Under the pieces are notes generated by a model. That model worked only from the letters and a program-made list of their open reading frames with translations, had not been told where the DNA came from and searched no databases. A program made the translations under genes and the position numbers. Shown in pieces: positions 55,629 through 64,000 of a stretch of 64,000 bases of DNA; within the stretch, counting starts at the first letter, position 1, and the number at the start of each line of letters is the position of its first letter. The stretch comes from Treponema sp. (GTDB lineage Bacteria; Spirochaetota; Spirochaetia; Treponematales; Treponemataceae), in assembly GCA_016286535.1 (NCBI GenBank), contig JAEESZ010000003.1:1-64000 (forward strand). The letters run 5' to 3'.

Positions 55629-55723
55629 CTTCGGGAACAAGGCCCGAAGTCAAATTCATCAATTAATCTTAGGATTATACTAATCCCTGAGCGTCGCTCG
55701 CTTTCGCTCATGGCCTTGACTCA
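55629..55723. repeat. Nested palindromic intergenic element
   Basis: In the 218-base gap between the thioesterase and gdhA, several inverted repeats nest: CTTCGGG/CCCGAAG (55629-55649), CAAGGCC (55638-55644) with GGCCTTG (about 55712-55719), GGATTA/TAATCC around TAC (about 55673-55687), and AGTCAA with TTGACT. A GC-rich GAGCG...CGCTC stretch lies inside. It is not needed as the thioesterase terminator, which precedes it. It could be a small palindromic repeat element or the 3' structure of the gdhA transcript. Confidence 0.5.
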
Positions 55724-55774
55724 GCCGTTTTGAAGGTTTCCAATAAATTGTAAACCTTCAATCATTGCTTCTGC
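55721..55774 (-). repeat. In-frame partial duplication just beyond the gdhA stop
   Basis: Directly after the gdhA TAA, the same frame continues for 17 codons (AEAMIEGLQFIGNLQNG) to TGA at 55721. Its start repeats the gdhA end: 14 of 15 bases at 55761-55775 match 55794-55808, a shift of 33 bases or 11 codons. It also holds a perfect GAAGGTTT/AAACCTTC hairpin (55732-55759) that is not followed by T residues. It may be a slippage duplication that created the present stop, or the trace of a longer ancestral tail. Confidence 0.65.
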
Positions 55775-57133
55775 TTATACAAGACCTTGTGCGATCATTG
55801 CTTCGGCTACTTTTACAAATCCTGCAATGTTTGCACCAGCTACATAGTTAACCCAGTTACCTTCAACCTGGCCAAATCTTGTTGCTGTGTTATAGCAGTT
55901 GTCATGAATGTTGATCATGATGTTGTGGAGTTTTTCATCAACTTCTGCAGCAGACCATGCAAGGCGTTCTGAGTTCTGGCTCATTTCAAGACCAGATGTT
56001 GCAACACCACCGGCGTTAGAAGCTTTTCCTGGTGCATACATAATTTTTGCAGCCTGGAATTTATTGATTGCGTCTAAGTTAGAAGGCATGTTAGCACCTT
56101 CTGCTACTAACTGAACTCCGTTATCAAGAAGTTTCTGAGCATCTTCGCCTAAAAGTTCGTTCTGTGTAGCACATGGGAATGCACAGTCACATTTTACTTC
56201 CCAAACTTTCTTTCCTTCGAAGTATTTTGCAGATGGGAACTGTTTTGCATATTCAGAAATACGACCGCGTTTTACGCACTTAAGGTCTTTAACCCAGTCA
56301 AGTTTTTCCTGTGTAATACCGTCTGCATCATAGATGTATCCGTTTGAATCTGATAATGTAACAACTTTGGCACCAAGCTGAATAAGTTTTTCTGCAGCAT
56401 ACTGAGCAACGTTTCCTGAACCAGAAACAACACATGTCTTACCTTTGAAGTCCTGTCCCTTTTTCTTGAGCATTTCCTGAGCAAAGTAAATAAGACCGTA
56501 TCCTGTAGCTTCTGTACGGATTAAAGATCCACCGAAAGTAAGACCTTTACCTGTTAAAACTCCAGTATATTCATCGCGGATTCTCTTGTACTGTCCGAAG
56601 AGATATCCGATTTCGCGTCCACCAACGTTTTTATCACCAGCTGGAACGTCAACGTCAGCACCAATATGGCGATAAAGTTCTGTCATAAAGCTCTGGCAGA
56701 AGCGCATAACTTCTTTGTCTGATTTTCCGTGAGGATCAAAGTCTGAACCACCTTTACCACCACCCATAGGAAGTGTTGTAAGAGAGTTCTTAAGAACCTG
56801 TTCAAATCCTAAGAATTTAAGAACTGAAAGGTTAACTTCTTTAGAGAAACGGAGTCCTCCTTTATATGGTCCAATTGCAGAGTTGAACTGTACACGATAA
56901 CCGCGGTTTACATGATAATTACCCTGATCATCCATCCAAGGTACACGGAACATAATTACACGTTCTGGTTCAACCATTCTTTCCAGAATTGCATTTGGCT
57001 CTAATTCTGGCATCTGATCAACAGCTGGTTCAAGAGTTGAAAGAACCTCTTCTACAGCCTGAAGGAATTCTGGTTCGTTAGCATTTTTTGCTTTTACATC
57101 TTCCCAGATTCTGTTTACGTAAGCGTTTTTCAT
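55775..57133 (-). CDS. gdhA: NADP-type glutamate dehydrogenase
   Basis: Makes glutamate from 2-oxoglutarate and ammonia, the usual ammonium entry point in gut anaerobes. Hexameric type of 452 residues: YRVQFNSAIGPYKGGLRF (about 79-96), PMGGGKGGSDFDPHGKSD with the catalytic Lys, VSGSGNVAQYAAEK (Rossmann loop) and EGANMPSNLDA. Ribosome site GGAG. The last codons AEAMIAQGLV are followed by the stop and then by a near copy of the same codons in frame (AEAMIEGL...), see the entry for 55721-55774. Confidence 0.96.
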   Translation of the reverse strand: MKNAYVNRIWEDVKAKNANEPEFLQAVEEVLSTLEPAVDQMPELEPNAILERMVEPERVIMFRVPWMDDQGNYHVNRGYRVQFNSAIGPYKGGLRFSKEVNLSVLKFLGFEQVLKNSLTTLPMGGGKGGSDFDPHGKSDKEVMRFCQSFMTELYRHIGADVDVPAGDKNVGGREIGYLFGQYKRIRDEYTGVLTGKGLTFGGSLIRTEATGYGLIYFAQEMLKKKGQDFKGKTCVVSGSGNVAQYAAEKLIQLGAKVVTLSDSNGYIYDADGITQEKLDWVKDLKCVKRGRISEYAKQFPSAKYFEGKKVWEVKCDCAFPCATQNELLGEDAQKLLDNGVQLVAEGANMPSNLDAINKFQAAKIMYAPGKASNAGGVATSGLEMSQNSERLAWSAAEVDEKLHNIMINIHDNCYNTATRFGQVEGNWVNYVAGANIAGFVKVAEAMIAQGLV

Positions 57134-57225
57134 TTATTTTGACTCCTCGGATTATAAATATATGCATATTTATACATTCCATTAGAATAAATATACCACA
57201 ATCGACGTTTCTATGAAAAGTATTT

Positions 57226-58128
57226 TTACAATTTTTTTTCTATTCTTTGCCTTAAAATTGAAATATCCTCATAATCACAATCTTCTTTAAGGGCTATAGC
57301 TTTAATTTCTTCTTTTGTATATTTTCCTTCCGGATACAAAATTACAAGGCTATAGTCCCCTTCCCGTAAAAAGTTCGCTTCTCCAAAGGAAGTATAGCGG
57401 GTTGCCCCTATGGAAACTATAATTTGGGAAGGTTTACCTGCTTCAAGCAGGTAAGAAGCTACATTTTCTGCAGGACCTTCATCTTTCTGATTATTAAGTT
57501 TTTCTATAATCCAGTCCAGGAGAGTGTCATAAATATATGAGTAATCCCTTATGGCAGAATCTTCTCCATAATCATAAGTTAAAAAACTGTCGCCGCTCTT
57601 TCTTACAAGAAAACTTGCAATTCTATAGTTATTAATATTTCCCTGCTCTGAAAATGAATCAATTTTTATAAGATTGTCAGAAAGCCCTTTGGAAGAAGGC
57701 CCCCAGTTCTTTTTAAGGCTTATTTTTCTGGCCCCTTCCTTACGAATGGAACAGTCATTTGAAGCGGTAAAATACAGAGGCTTTAAAGCAGAAACCTTGT
57801 CGTCTTTATATTCAAGATTACAGATAAGGGCACATTCAGGTTCAATCTGAAGTTTATCTTCGCCCTCGGGGTAAATGATTTTTCCTGCATCAAAAGGAAA
57901 GACGGTTAAAAAAGCAGGAACTGAACTTTTGTCTGAAAGCAGAGTCTGGTCCGGGCTCAAAGAAGATTTATTCCGGTCCAGGGGGATATAAGTTGGAAAG
58001 AGAGCTTTTGGGGCCCCTTCCCTTGCTTTTACATTAACAAAATCGCGGGCTTCGCCTGCCTGTTCAAGGTGGCCGGTAAAGTTTCCTGCCACACCAAAAG
58101 AAGGAATAGCTCTTAAATCTATCTGCAT
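57226..58128 (-). CDS. DUF5718-like protein in the pyr operon
   Basis: A 300-residue cytoplasmic protein that resembles the DUF5718 family, itself similar in places to fumarylacetoacetate-hydrolase-fold proteins. The N-terminus IPSFGVAGNFTGHLEQAGEA is the best marker; YFTASNDCSIRKEG and ISIGATRYTSFGEANFL follow. No function is established that I know of. It begins one base after the pyrC stop and ends the pyrB-pyrI-pyrC run, so a link to pyrimidine or carbamoyl metabolism is possible but unproven. Confidence 0.6.
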   Translation of the reverse strand: MQIDLRAIPSFGVAGNFTGHLEQAGEARDFVNVKAREGAPKALFPTYIPLDRNKSSLSPDQTLLSDKSSVPAFLTVFPFDAGKIIYPEGEDKLQIEPECALICNLEYKDDKVSALKPLYFTASNDCSIRKEGARKISLKKNWGPSSKGLSDNLIKIDSFSEQGNINNYRIASFLVRKSGDSFLTYDYGEDSAIRDYSYIYDTLLDWIIEKLNNQKDEGPAENVASYLLEAGKPSQIIVSIGATRYTSFGEANFLREGDYSLVILYPEGKYTKEEIKAIALKEDCDYEDISILRQRIEKKL

Positions 58129-58129
58129 T

Positions 58130-59443
58130 TTAATTGTCCCAAACCTTTTTTCCGCCTATAAAAAGCGACTTTACTTTTCCCTTAAGCACTTTTCCGTTAA
58201 AAGGAGTAAACTTTCCCTTACTGTAGAATTTAGAAGAATCCACCTTCCACTCAAAATCCGGGTCCAGCAGGGTTAAATCTGCATCATAACCTGGCTGTAA
58301 AAGTCCTTTCTTCAGGGAAAGAATTGCGGCCGGGTTTGCAGACATAAGTTCGCTAAGTCTGTTTTCCGAAATGCCGTTTTCCTTTACCAGAACTGTATTG
58401 CAGACTGCATAAGAAAGTTCAAGGCCTGTAAAACCCGGAGCTCCATTCTTTTTGTCCTCTTCGGTATGTGGAGCATGATCGGTTGAAATACAGTCTACAA
58501 GACCTTCCCTTACAGCTTCTATGAGGGCCTTGCGGTCTTTTTCGCTTCTTAAGGGAGGATTTACAATATTAAAGATTTCCGGAGCTTTCTCTCCGCTCAA
58601 GCCTATGTGATGAGGGGTAACCTCGCAGGTAAGACGCATGTCTTTTTTTGCCCTGCGGATTTCTTCCATACATTTTGAAGTACTGACATGACAAAGATGT
58701 AAGGCACAGCCCGCTTCTTTTGCAAGCATGATATTTCTTATGGTATAAGAATCTTCTGCCAGGGCCAGTAATTCGTTTGCCTTAGAAATTGCTTCTTCTG
58801 TCCACTGGGCACGCAGGGCCTTTGCAGGAGCAACAAAAGTTGGGTCCTCGCAGTGGCAGGCAACAATAAGATTCTTTTTTGCGGCAATCTTCATTCCTTC
58901 AAGCATAGCTTCGCTGGAAAGTATGTCTTTTCCATCTTCGCTTATAACCGGAGTTTTTGAAGGGTCAAGTTCATTAAGATGTGATGTATCCTGACCATCA
59001 AAATCTTTAGTTATACTTACAACCTGGAATAAATTTGAAAGGCCTAGTTCTCGGGCTTCTTCTTCAATTTTCTCTGCCGCCTGTAAAGAAGAAACTACAG
59101 GTTTTGTGTTTGCCATTGCTACAACAGTTCCAAAACCACCCGAAGCGGCAGCCCTGAGTCCGGTATTCAAGTCTTCCTTCTGGGTAAGGCCCGGATACCT
59201 CATATGTACGTGCATATCTATAAAGGCAGGCGTAAGGGTTAATGCTTTGGCATCAAAATACTCAAGTTTTTCTGCTTCCCCTTCTTTTAACAGAGCCTGG
59301 GAAAGTTTTCTGGCACTTTCTTCGCTTGTAAAATCTCCCTGAAAAAGGGCTGCAATTTTTCCATTTACAATTAAAAGGGCACCCTTACACGAAAGTTTTT
59401 TATCTAAAAGCCTGGCATTATAAATTAATACACTGTTACTCAT
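58130..59443 (-). CDS. pyrC: Dihydroorotase
   Basis: Closes carbamoyl-aspartate to dihydroorotate, third step of pyrimidine synthesis. DMHVHMRYPG (about 73-82) provides the first zinc ligands (HxH) and substrate Arg; ISEDGKDI, CHCEDP and LCHVST carry further metal ligands, and STDHAPHTEEDK the catalytic Asp. At 437 residues it is the class I (long) type. It lies 3 bases after pyrI. Confidence 0.93.
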   Translation of the reverse strand: MSNSVLIYNARLLDKKLSCKGALLIVNGKIAALFQGDFTSEESARKLSQALLKEGEAEKLEYFDAKALTLTPAFIDMHVHMRYPGLTQKEDLNTGLRAAASGGFGTVVAMANTKPVVSSLQAAEKIEEEARELGLSNLFQVVSITKDFDGQDTSHLNELDPSKTPVISEDGKDILSSEAMLEGMKIAAKKNLIVACHCEDPTFVAPAKALRAQWTEEAISKANELLALAEDSYTIRNIMLAKEAGCALHLCHVSTSKCMEEIRRAKKDMRLTCEVTPHHIGLSGEKAPEIFNIVNPPLRSEKDRKALIEAVREGLVDCISTDHAPHTEEDKKNGAPGFTGLELSYAVCNTVLVKENGISENRLSELMSANPAAILSLKKGLLQPGYDADLTLLDPDFEWKVDSSKFYSKGKFTPFNGKVLKGKVKSLFIGGKKVWDN

Positions 59444-59446
59444 ACG

Positions 59447-59881
59447 CTAATTATTTTTTCCTGCTAAATACAAAGTATCGCAATATTCGCACTTGTAGAT
59501 TCCCTTTTTTCTGTCTGCCAGAAGAAAGGTTGGTTTTACATAGTGTTCTGTCTGTGTTATGCAGCGGGGATTTTTACAGTTGAAAACTCCCTGAACTTTT
59601 GAAGGAAGCTCCATTGTAATTTTGCGGACAATTTTTTCGTTCTCAATTACATTTACACAGATGTTTGGATCAATGAATCCTAAAACCGAATAATCAATAT
59701 TTATGATGTTATCAATTTTGATGATGTCTTTTTTTCCGGATTTTTCTGATGGAACATTCTGAATAAGACAAGAGGTAAAAGGAGCTTTATCTAAACCCAG
59801 CCACTGAAAGATCTTCCAGCCGGCACCTGCACTAATATGATCTATTACTAAGCCGTTTTTAATGGTATTTACGTTTAACAT
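59447..59881 (-). CDS. pyrI: Aspartate carbamoyltransferase regulatory chain
   Basis: The allosteric nucleotide-binding and zinc subunit of ATCase, giving CTP feedback. 144 residues: the N-terminal ferredoxin-like domain with KNGLVIDHISAGAG and a zinc domain with CKNPRC and CEYCD as the four Cys ligands. It lies 9 bases after pyrB with a GGAGG ribosome site, so the holoenzyme subunits are made together. Confidence 0.94.
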   Translation of the reverse strand: MLNVNTIKNGLVIDHISAGAGWKIFQWLGLDKAPFTSCLIQNVPSEKSGKKDIIKIDNIINIDYSVLGFIDPNICVNVIENEKIVRKITMELPSKVQGVFNCKNPRCITQTEHYVKPTFLLADRKKGIYKCEYCDTLYLAGKNN

Positions 59882-59890
59882 CTTATCCTC

Positions 59891-60817
59891 CTAGTTTATT
59901 GCTCCGGTAAGTTTTGCAATTAAAGCCATTCTGGCATACATACCGTATTTAACCTGCTTAAAATATGCAGCTCTAGGATCATCATCTACTTCCGGAGTAA
60001 TTTCATTTACCCTTGGAAGAGGATGTAAAATAATCATATTCTTGCGGGCAAGCTTCATTCTTTCTGTATCAAGAATATAGCTGTCCTTTAATCTGATGTA
60101 GTCCTGTTCATTAAAGAAGCGTTCCTTCTGTACACGAGTCATATAGAGAACATCAAGCTGACCAATAACTTCATCAAGACTTTCTACAATTTCATATTCT
60201 ACACCGGCTGGCTCAAGAATATTTGTAATAAGATAATCTGGAATTGTTAATTCTTTTGGACTGATAAAAATAAACTTGTTGCCCTTAAAATGTCTGAGGG
60301 CTTCTGCAAGAGAGTGAACGGTTCTTCCAAACTTTAAGTCTCCGCAAAAACCGATTACATGATTTTCCAGACCACCAAGCAGCTGACGAATTGTTACCAG
60401 GTCTGTGAGTGTCTGTGTAGGATGATAGTGACCACCATCACCGGCATTAATGATTGGGCAAGCAGAATATTTACTTGCCAGAAGGGCAGCCCCTTCCTTT
60501 GGTGTACGCATGGCAATTACATCTGCATAAGATGAAACAACCCTGATTGTATCGGCCAGAGTTTCTCCTTTTGAGGTTGAAGTATTGTCTGCATCAGAAA
60601 AACCTTCAACACAACCGCCAAGACGAAGCATTGCTGCTTCAAAAGAGAGCCTTGTTCTGGTGCTTGGCTCAAAAAAAAGTGTCGCAAGAATTTTCCCGCG
60701 ACACACATCACTAAAAGATTTTGGATCTACAATTATCTGTTCTGCTAATGAACAAATTTCTTCAATTTCAGACACTGTTAAATCATCAGGTTGAATTAAA
60801 TGACGACCGGTTAGCAT
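59891..60817 (-). CDS. pyrB: Aspartate carbamoyltransferase catalytic chain
   Basis: Commits carbamoyl phosphate and aspartate to pyrimidines. [21 protein letters not shown] (read as FFEPSTRTR then LSFEAAM) is the carbamoyl-phosphate loop near residue 49; HPTQTLTDL and [12 protein letters not shown] follow. Length 308 is typical. Ribosome site AAGGGGA. The operon pyrB-pyrI-pyrC-DUF5718-like starts here; no leader peptide or PyrR-type antiterminator could be recognised in the 58 bases upstream. Confidence 0.96.
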   Translation of the reverse strand: MLTGRHLIQPDDLTVSEIEEICSLAEQIIVDPKSFSDVCRGKILATLFFEPSTRTRLSFEAAMLRLGGCVEGFSDADNTSTSKGETLADTIRVVSSYADVIAMRTPKEGAALLASKYSACPIINAGDGGHYHPTQTLTDLVTIRQLLGGLENHVIGFCGDLKFGRTVHSLAEALRHFKGNKFIFISPKELTIPDYLITNILEPAGVEYEIVESLDEVIGQLDVLYMTRVQKERFFNEQDYIRLKDSYILDTERMKLARKNMIILHPLPRVNEITPEVDDDPRAAYFKQVKYGMYARMALIAKLTGAIN

Positions 60818-60875
60818 TCGTAATCCCCTTTGTTAATTTTTTTGAGTATATCAAAGATATGGCGTTTATGGAAGT

Positions 60876-61784
60876 TTATTCTTCCAAATAAGGCCAGTCA
60901 TTCTTCCATTTTATTTCTTCAATCTGTAAAGCAGGACGTCCCCCTTTTTTTCTGTCATAGGCATGATAAACAATATAAGTTTTTCCATCCTCATCTTCAA
61001 AAATTGAATTATGACCGGGTCCTGCAAAAGCTGAAAAAGAATTTCCATCCCTTAAAAGGCTTCCGCCCCCCTGCAGCATAGGCCTTCCTTCCCCATCGTA
61101 ATAGGGACCTTCAATTGAAGGAGAAGCTCCCACTACAATTTTATAGGTACTTTCCAGCCCCCGGCAGCAAAAATCGTGGGAGGCGAAAAGAAAATACATA
61201 CCATTTCTTCTATATATAAAGCCGCCTTCTATGGAATTTGGAATAAGATTTCTTGAAGCAATATGTATAAAATCTGCCCCCTCTTGAACAAAGCCTTCTT
61301 CGTTTAATTTTACAAGCTGAAGCCCTTTCCAGAAGGAACCAAAAAGAAGATAATCCTGGCCCTTTCCGTCGCTGCAAACCTGGGCATCAATTGCATTAAA
61401 ATCATCCTTTTCCCCGCTGCAAAGAACAGGCCCGCAGTCTTCAATTGTAAAAGCCTTTGACTTAAGGTCCAGGGCAGAAAGCTTACACATTCCTATGGCA
61501 GAAGTGTTTTTTCCAAAGGAAGAAACTGAATAATAAATGCGGTAAGAGCCCTTCCTAAAAAGACAGTCTGGGGCCCAGAAATCATTTTTTCTTGCAAGTG
61601 GGACTTTTTCCTTTACCCAGGAGGGGCTGTCATTAAAAATATGGCCGTATTCCTTCCATTCCTTAAGGTTGTCTGAAACAAAAAGGGGGATACCTGGTCC
61701 GGTTTGTATTCTGTAATATTTTCCCTTTTCTTTAATGATTGTAGGGTCGTGAGTTTGTAAGTCGCCGCTAAGTTCTAAGAGCAT
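60876..61784 (-). CDS. GH43 family glycoside hydrolase (arabinanase-like)
   Basis: A five-bladed propeller hydrolase acting on arabinan or xylan side chains. Catalytic triad: Asp13 in THDPTI, Asp133 in FNAIDAQV and Glu186 in IEGGFIY; FWAPDCL is a family marker near 69. No signal peptide, so it would act on imported oligosaccharides, which fits the sugar ABC importer encoded just upstream on the same strand. Ribosome site AGGAAA. A terminator between the permease gene and this gene probably lowers its expression. Confidence 0.9.
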   Translation of the reverse strand: MLLELSGDLQTHDPTIIKEKGKYYRIQTGPGIPLFVSDNLKEWKEYGHIFNDSPSWVKEKVPLARKNDFWAPDCLFRKGSYRIYYSVSSFGKNTSAIGMCKLSALDLKSKAFTIEDCGPVLCSGEKDDFNAIDAQVCSDGKGQDYLLFGSFWKGLQLVKLNEEGFVQEGADFIHIASRNLIPNSIEGGFIYRRNGMYFLFASHDFCCRGLESTYKIVVGASPSIEGPYYDGEGRPMLQGGGSLLRDGNSFSAFAGPGHNSIFEDEDGKTYIVYHAYDRKKGGRPALQIEEIKWKNDWPYLEE

Positions 61785-61809
61785 AATTTTTCCTGATAAT
61801 AAAATTCCT

Positions 61810-61844
61810 AAAAAAAGGCTGCCTTCAGTTTCCCAAAAGCAGCC
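61810..61844 (-). terminator. Terminator between permease and GH43 genes
   Basis: On the minus strand GGCTGC (61839-61844) pairs with GCAGCC (61817-61822) around a 16-base loop and is followed by seven T residues (61816-61810). It ends or attenuates the importer transcript before the GH43 gene. Confidence 0.82.
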
Positions 61845-61884
61845 AGAGAGTTTATGGTAGAAAGATTTATAAAATCTTAAAGAC

Positions 61885-62799
61885 CTATTTAAGACCAGTC
61901 ATAGCAACAGAAGCAATAATCTGTTTCTGGAATACCATGAACATAATCAGACAAGGCAGCAGGGCAAGCACAGAGGCTGTAAGCAGTAAAGGATAGTCTG
62001 TCTGAATTGCGTACATTGCGTTTAACTGAGAAATCATAACCTGAACAGTAAGCTTGTTAGGATTGTTCAGATAAATACTTGGAGCGAAGTAGTCGTTCCA
62101 GGCTCCCATGAACCAGAGAATTGCCTGAGCAGCAATAGCAGGTTTTGCATTAGGGAAGATAATTTTTATAAAGATAAAAAAGTATCCGGCGCCATCGATG
62201 CGGGCAGACTCAATTAAAGAAGTTGGGATTCCGGACATATACTGGCGCAAGAAGAAAATCATACTTACATTTCCAAGCATGCCAGGAATGATTAAAGGAC
62301 ACCAGGTATTAAGCCAGCCGATTCGGGCATAAATGATGAACTGAGGAATCATAATGATTGCAAAAGGAATCATCATTGTGGCAAGTTCTGCAAGGAAGAG
62401 CTTTTGTTTTCCAGGGAAGCGGAGCTTTGCATAAGAGAAAGCTGCAAGAGAAGAAACAAAAGTTCCTACTATAATTGTGCTGAAAGAAATGATTAAAGAG
62501 TTTAATACACCCCTCTGTAAGGCTGGTTCCATCTGCCATACACGGCGGAAGTAATTTTCCCAGTGAGGATTTTCCGGCATCTTTAAAGAAAGCTGGGTTG
62601 TTAAGAACTGTCCCGGACTCTTAAGTGAAGAAAAGAACATCCAGATTAAAGGAATAATCATTACTACAGCACCAAGAATCAGGAAGGTATAAATCCAGAA
62701 ATTCCAGATTGTTGACTGAGTCTTATTCGATCTCATTTTCTGTACTCTTCTGTCCTGTCCAATAATATTTGTATTAGCATTCATAGTTAACTCTGACAT
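61885..62799 (-). CDS. Sugar ABC transporter permease (MalG type)
   Basis: Inner-membrane permease of a carbohydrate ABC importer (CUT1). Six membrane segments; the first near 33-55 and the rest across 100-295. The EAA loop that contacts the ATPase reads ESARIDGAGYFFIFIKIIFP near residue 197 (parts shown), ending in the PxxxP region. It lies 8 bases after the MalF-type gene, with AGGAG as ribosome site. No ATPase gene is present in the window; a shared MsmK-like ATPase elsewhere is likely. Confidence 0.93.
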   Translation of the reverse strand: MSELTMNANTNIIGQDRRVQKMRSNKTQSTIWNFWIYTFLILGAVVMIIPLIWMFFSSLKSPGQFLTTQLSLKMPENPHWENYFRRVWQMEPALQRGVLNSLIISFSTIIVGTFVSSLAAFSYAKLRFPGKQKLFLAELATMMIPFAIIMIPQFIIYARIGWLNTWCPLIIPGMLGNVSMIFFLRQYMSGIPTSLIESARIDGAGYFFIFIKIIFPNAKPAIAAQAILWFMGAWNDYFAPSIYLNNPNKLTVQVMISQLNAMYAIQTDYPLLLTASVLALLPCLIMFMVFQKQIIASVAMTGLK

Positions 62800-62807
62800 A
62801 TAGGCTC

Positions 62808-63761
62808 CTACTCAAGATAATTTTCGCTTGAAGGACTAAGCTTGAACTGAATTGCAGTTACAACGAAGATGATTACTGCAAGAACCCATGCTGCGGCACA
62901 GGCAAAACCTTTTGCATCAGCTGAACCAAAGGCCTTCTGCCAGATGTAGAATACGATTGTTGCAGCACTGTAATCTGGACCACCGTTTGGAGCCATAATC
63001 TGTGGTTCAACAAACATCTGGGCACCACCAATAATTCCTGTAATGATGATGTAGAAGGTAATTGGCTTCATTAAAGGCCAGGTAATTTTTCTAAAAATTG
63101 TAAATGGTTTTGCACCGTCAATTAAGGCAGCTTCATAAACAGATTTTGGAAGATTCTGCAGACCGCCAAGATAAAGAAGGGCTGTTCCACCTACCCCGCG
63201 CCATACACACATAAGCATAATGGCAGGCTTTACTGTATGGGCATTTTCCAGCCAGTTTGGACCTTTAATGCCAAAACAGCTTCTTAAAAACTGATTTAAC
63301 AAACCATAGTCACCGTTGTAGAGCCATCTCCACAAAAGAGAAACAGCAACGATTGAAGATACAACAGGAATATAGTAAATAACTCTAAAAACTTTTGTTC
63401 CAGGCAAGTCTTTGTTGTAGGCCATAGCCAGACCAAAAGCCCAGATAATACCGATAGGAATACCTATCATGTACCAGAATGTATTAAAAAGAGCACGCCA
63501 GAAATCGCCGTCCTGGAAAAGCTCTATATAATTTTCAAAGCCAATATAAAAATACTCCCTGTCAATTTCGTCCATTTTAAACAAGCCGGTAAGATCCACC
63601 ATGGAATCCCAGGAAGTAAAGCTTGCAAAAATTGAAAATAAGAAAGGACCTGCTGTAAACAAGAAGAATCCGATTACAGGTGGAAGAACAAAAATTAATC
63701 CGGCAATTGCCTCTTCATTCCACTTTTTCTTTTTATTTAACACTACAGCATCTTTTTCCAT
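62808..63761 (-). CDS. Sugar ABC transporter permease (MalF type)
   Basis: Partner permease of the same importer, 317 residues with six membrane segments (first about 16-40). The EAA loop is YEAALIDGAKPFTIFRKITW (about 208-227). WRGVGGTALLYLGGLQ and PNGGPDYSAATIVFYIWQ are typical of CUT1 MalF-like proteins. Ribosome site AGAGG. It follows the binding-protein gene after an 85-base gap that holds a GTCTGA/TCAGAC stem. Confidence 0.93.
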   Translation of the reverse strand: MEKDAVVLNKKKKWNEEAIAGLIFVLPPVIGFFLFTAGPFLFSIFASFTSWDSMVDLTGLFKMDEIDREYFYIGFENYIELFQDGDFWRALFNTFWYMIGIPIGIIWAFGLAMAYNKDLPGTKVFRVIYYIPVVSSIVAVSLLWRWLYNGDYGLLNQFLRSCFGIKGPNWLENAHTVKPAIMLMCVWRGVGGTALLYLGGLQNLPKSVYEAALIDGAKPFTIFRKITWPLMKPITFYIIITGIIGGAQMFVEPQIMAPNGGPDYSAATIVFYIWQKAFGSADAKGFACAAAWVLAVIIFVVTAIQFKLSPSSENYLE

Positions 63762-63797
63762 AATTTAAACCTCTTACAATAAGCCGCCTGACACAGA

Positions 63798-63826
63798 GTC
63801 TGATTAAGGTCAAACCGGGGTCAGAC
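63798..63826 (-). promoter_or_regulatory. Intercistronic stem-loop after the binding-protein gene
   Basis: GTCTGA and TCAGAC (63798-63803 and 63821-63826) form a small stem in the gap between the solute-binding protein stop and the first permease gene. It lacks a T run. In sugar importers such stems often protect the binding-protein part of the message so that it is made in excess. Confidence 0.4.
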
Positions 63827-63846
63827 AGCTTAGTAAATATCATTTT

Positions 63847-64000
63847 TTACTGATTCTTCTGGCGGGCACGGGCAAGAGCCTTATCAAGGTCTCTCTGCAT
63901 TTTTGGTGCTACCTTTTCACAATATTCTTTTGCAGTCATTTTTCCATCAAGAACCTTCTGGATTCCAATGTAGAAATCGTCATACCATACGCTGTTGTAA
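63847..64000 (-). CDS. Sugar ABC transporter solute-binding protein (C-terminal end)
   Basis: Only the last 51 codons are in the window; the stop TAA is at 63847-63849. The translated end includes VWYDDFYIGIQKVLDGKMT and AKEYCEKVAPKMQRDLDKAL, the usual C-terminal helices of CUT1 binding proteins. It is upstream of and in line with the two permease genes, which supports the assignment. The ligand cannot be told from this part. Confidence 0.8.
   Translation of the reverse strand, partial: YNSVWYDDFYIGIQKVLDGKMTAKEYCEKVAPKMQRDLDKALARARQKNQ

Noticed and set aside
60869..60886. TGGAAG/CTTCCA hairpin as terminator or pyr attenuator
   Set aside because: No T run on either strand and it overlaps the last codons of the GH43 gene; too short to support a regulatory call.

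Overview
The window looks like chromosome of an AT-rich host-associated spirochaete, most likely a gut or rumen Treponema. This is inferred from protein character (several chemoreceptors, a FliL-like protein, Cache and 7TM signalling proteins, lipoproteins, pyrBI, plant-glycan hydrolases). No rRNA or other phylogenetic marker that I could test is present. About 50 protein genes are densely packed on both strands. One structural RNA, the signal recognition particle RNA at about 32664-32760, was found. I found no tRNA, rRNA, CRISPR array or insertion sequence.

Region 1 (1-17051) is a surface-polysaccharide locus. The minus strand carries glf (cut by the window start) and a long run of glycosyltransferases (GT2, GT8, DUF4422, Caps_synth) with a Stealth-type sugar-phosphate transferase and an IspD/TarI-like cytidylyltransferase + SDR + LicD trio. 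That trio suggests CDP-activated, phosphodiester-linked decoration. A decayed second GT8 gene lies between two intact genes (8711-8843). A divergent plus-strand operon (12991-17051) adds a GT, a TupA-like ATP-grasp protein, a Wzx flippase and a DUF616 protein. A lipoprotein metallophosphoesterase sits at 1044-2234.

Region 2 (17174-28556) mixes signalling and glycan genes: a six-TM chemoreceptor, a lipoprotein-7TM-SpoIIE phosphatase whose start site is covered by an 11-bp inverted repeat, and a minus-strand operon rfbA-rfbC-rfbB-wzz-chemoreceptor-wecA. These provide dTDP-sugar supply, lipid-carrier initiation and chain-length control for region 1. No Wzy polymerase and no RmlD were seen.

Region 3 (28655-36500) holds carbohydrate hydrolases (a secreted clan-A hydrolase with a CBM, and a large GH2 enzyme), a beta-propeller-like lipoprotein and the SRP RNA.

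Region 4 (36503-50879) is housekeeping and signalling: an S1-domain protein, a membrane Cache protein with a long acidic repeat, a plus-strand operon hflX-fliL-like-radical SAM-GGDEF-pepF-galT, and a dCache chemoreceptor.

Region 5 (50942-60817) holds purB, an M23/LysM peptidase, rlmE, a histidine phosphatase, an acyl-ACP thioesterase, gdhA and the operon pyrB-pyrI-pyrC-DUF5718-like.

Region 6 (60876-64000) holds a GH43 enzyme and a sugar ABC importer (two permeases and the end of the binding protein).

A recurring feature is that eight transcription-unit-leading genes without a Shine-Dalgarno have a TANNNT hexamer exactly six bases before the ATG, the signature expected of leaderless mRNAs. 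Other genes have clear GGAG-type ribosome binding sites.
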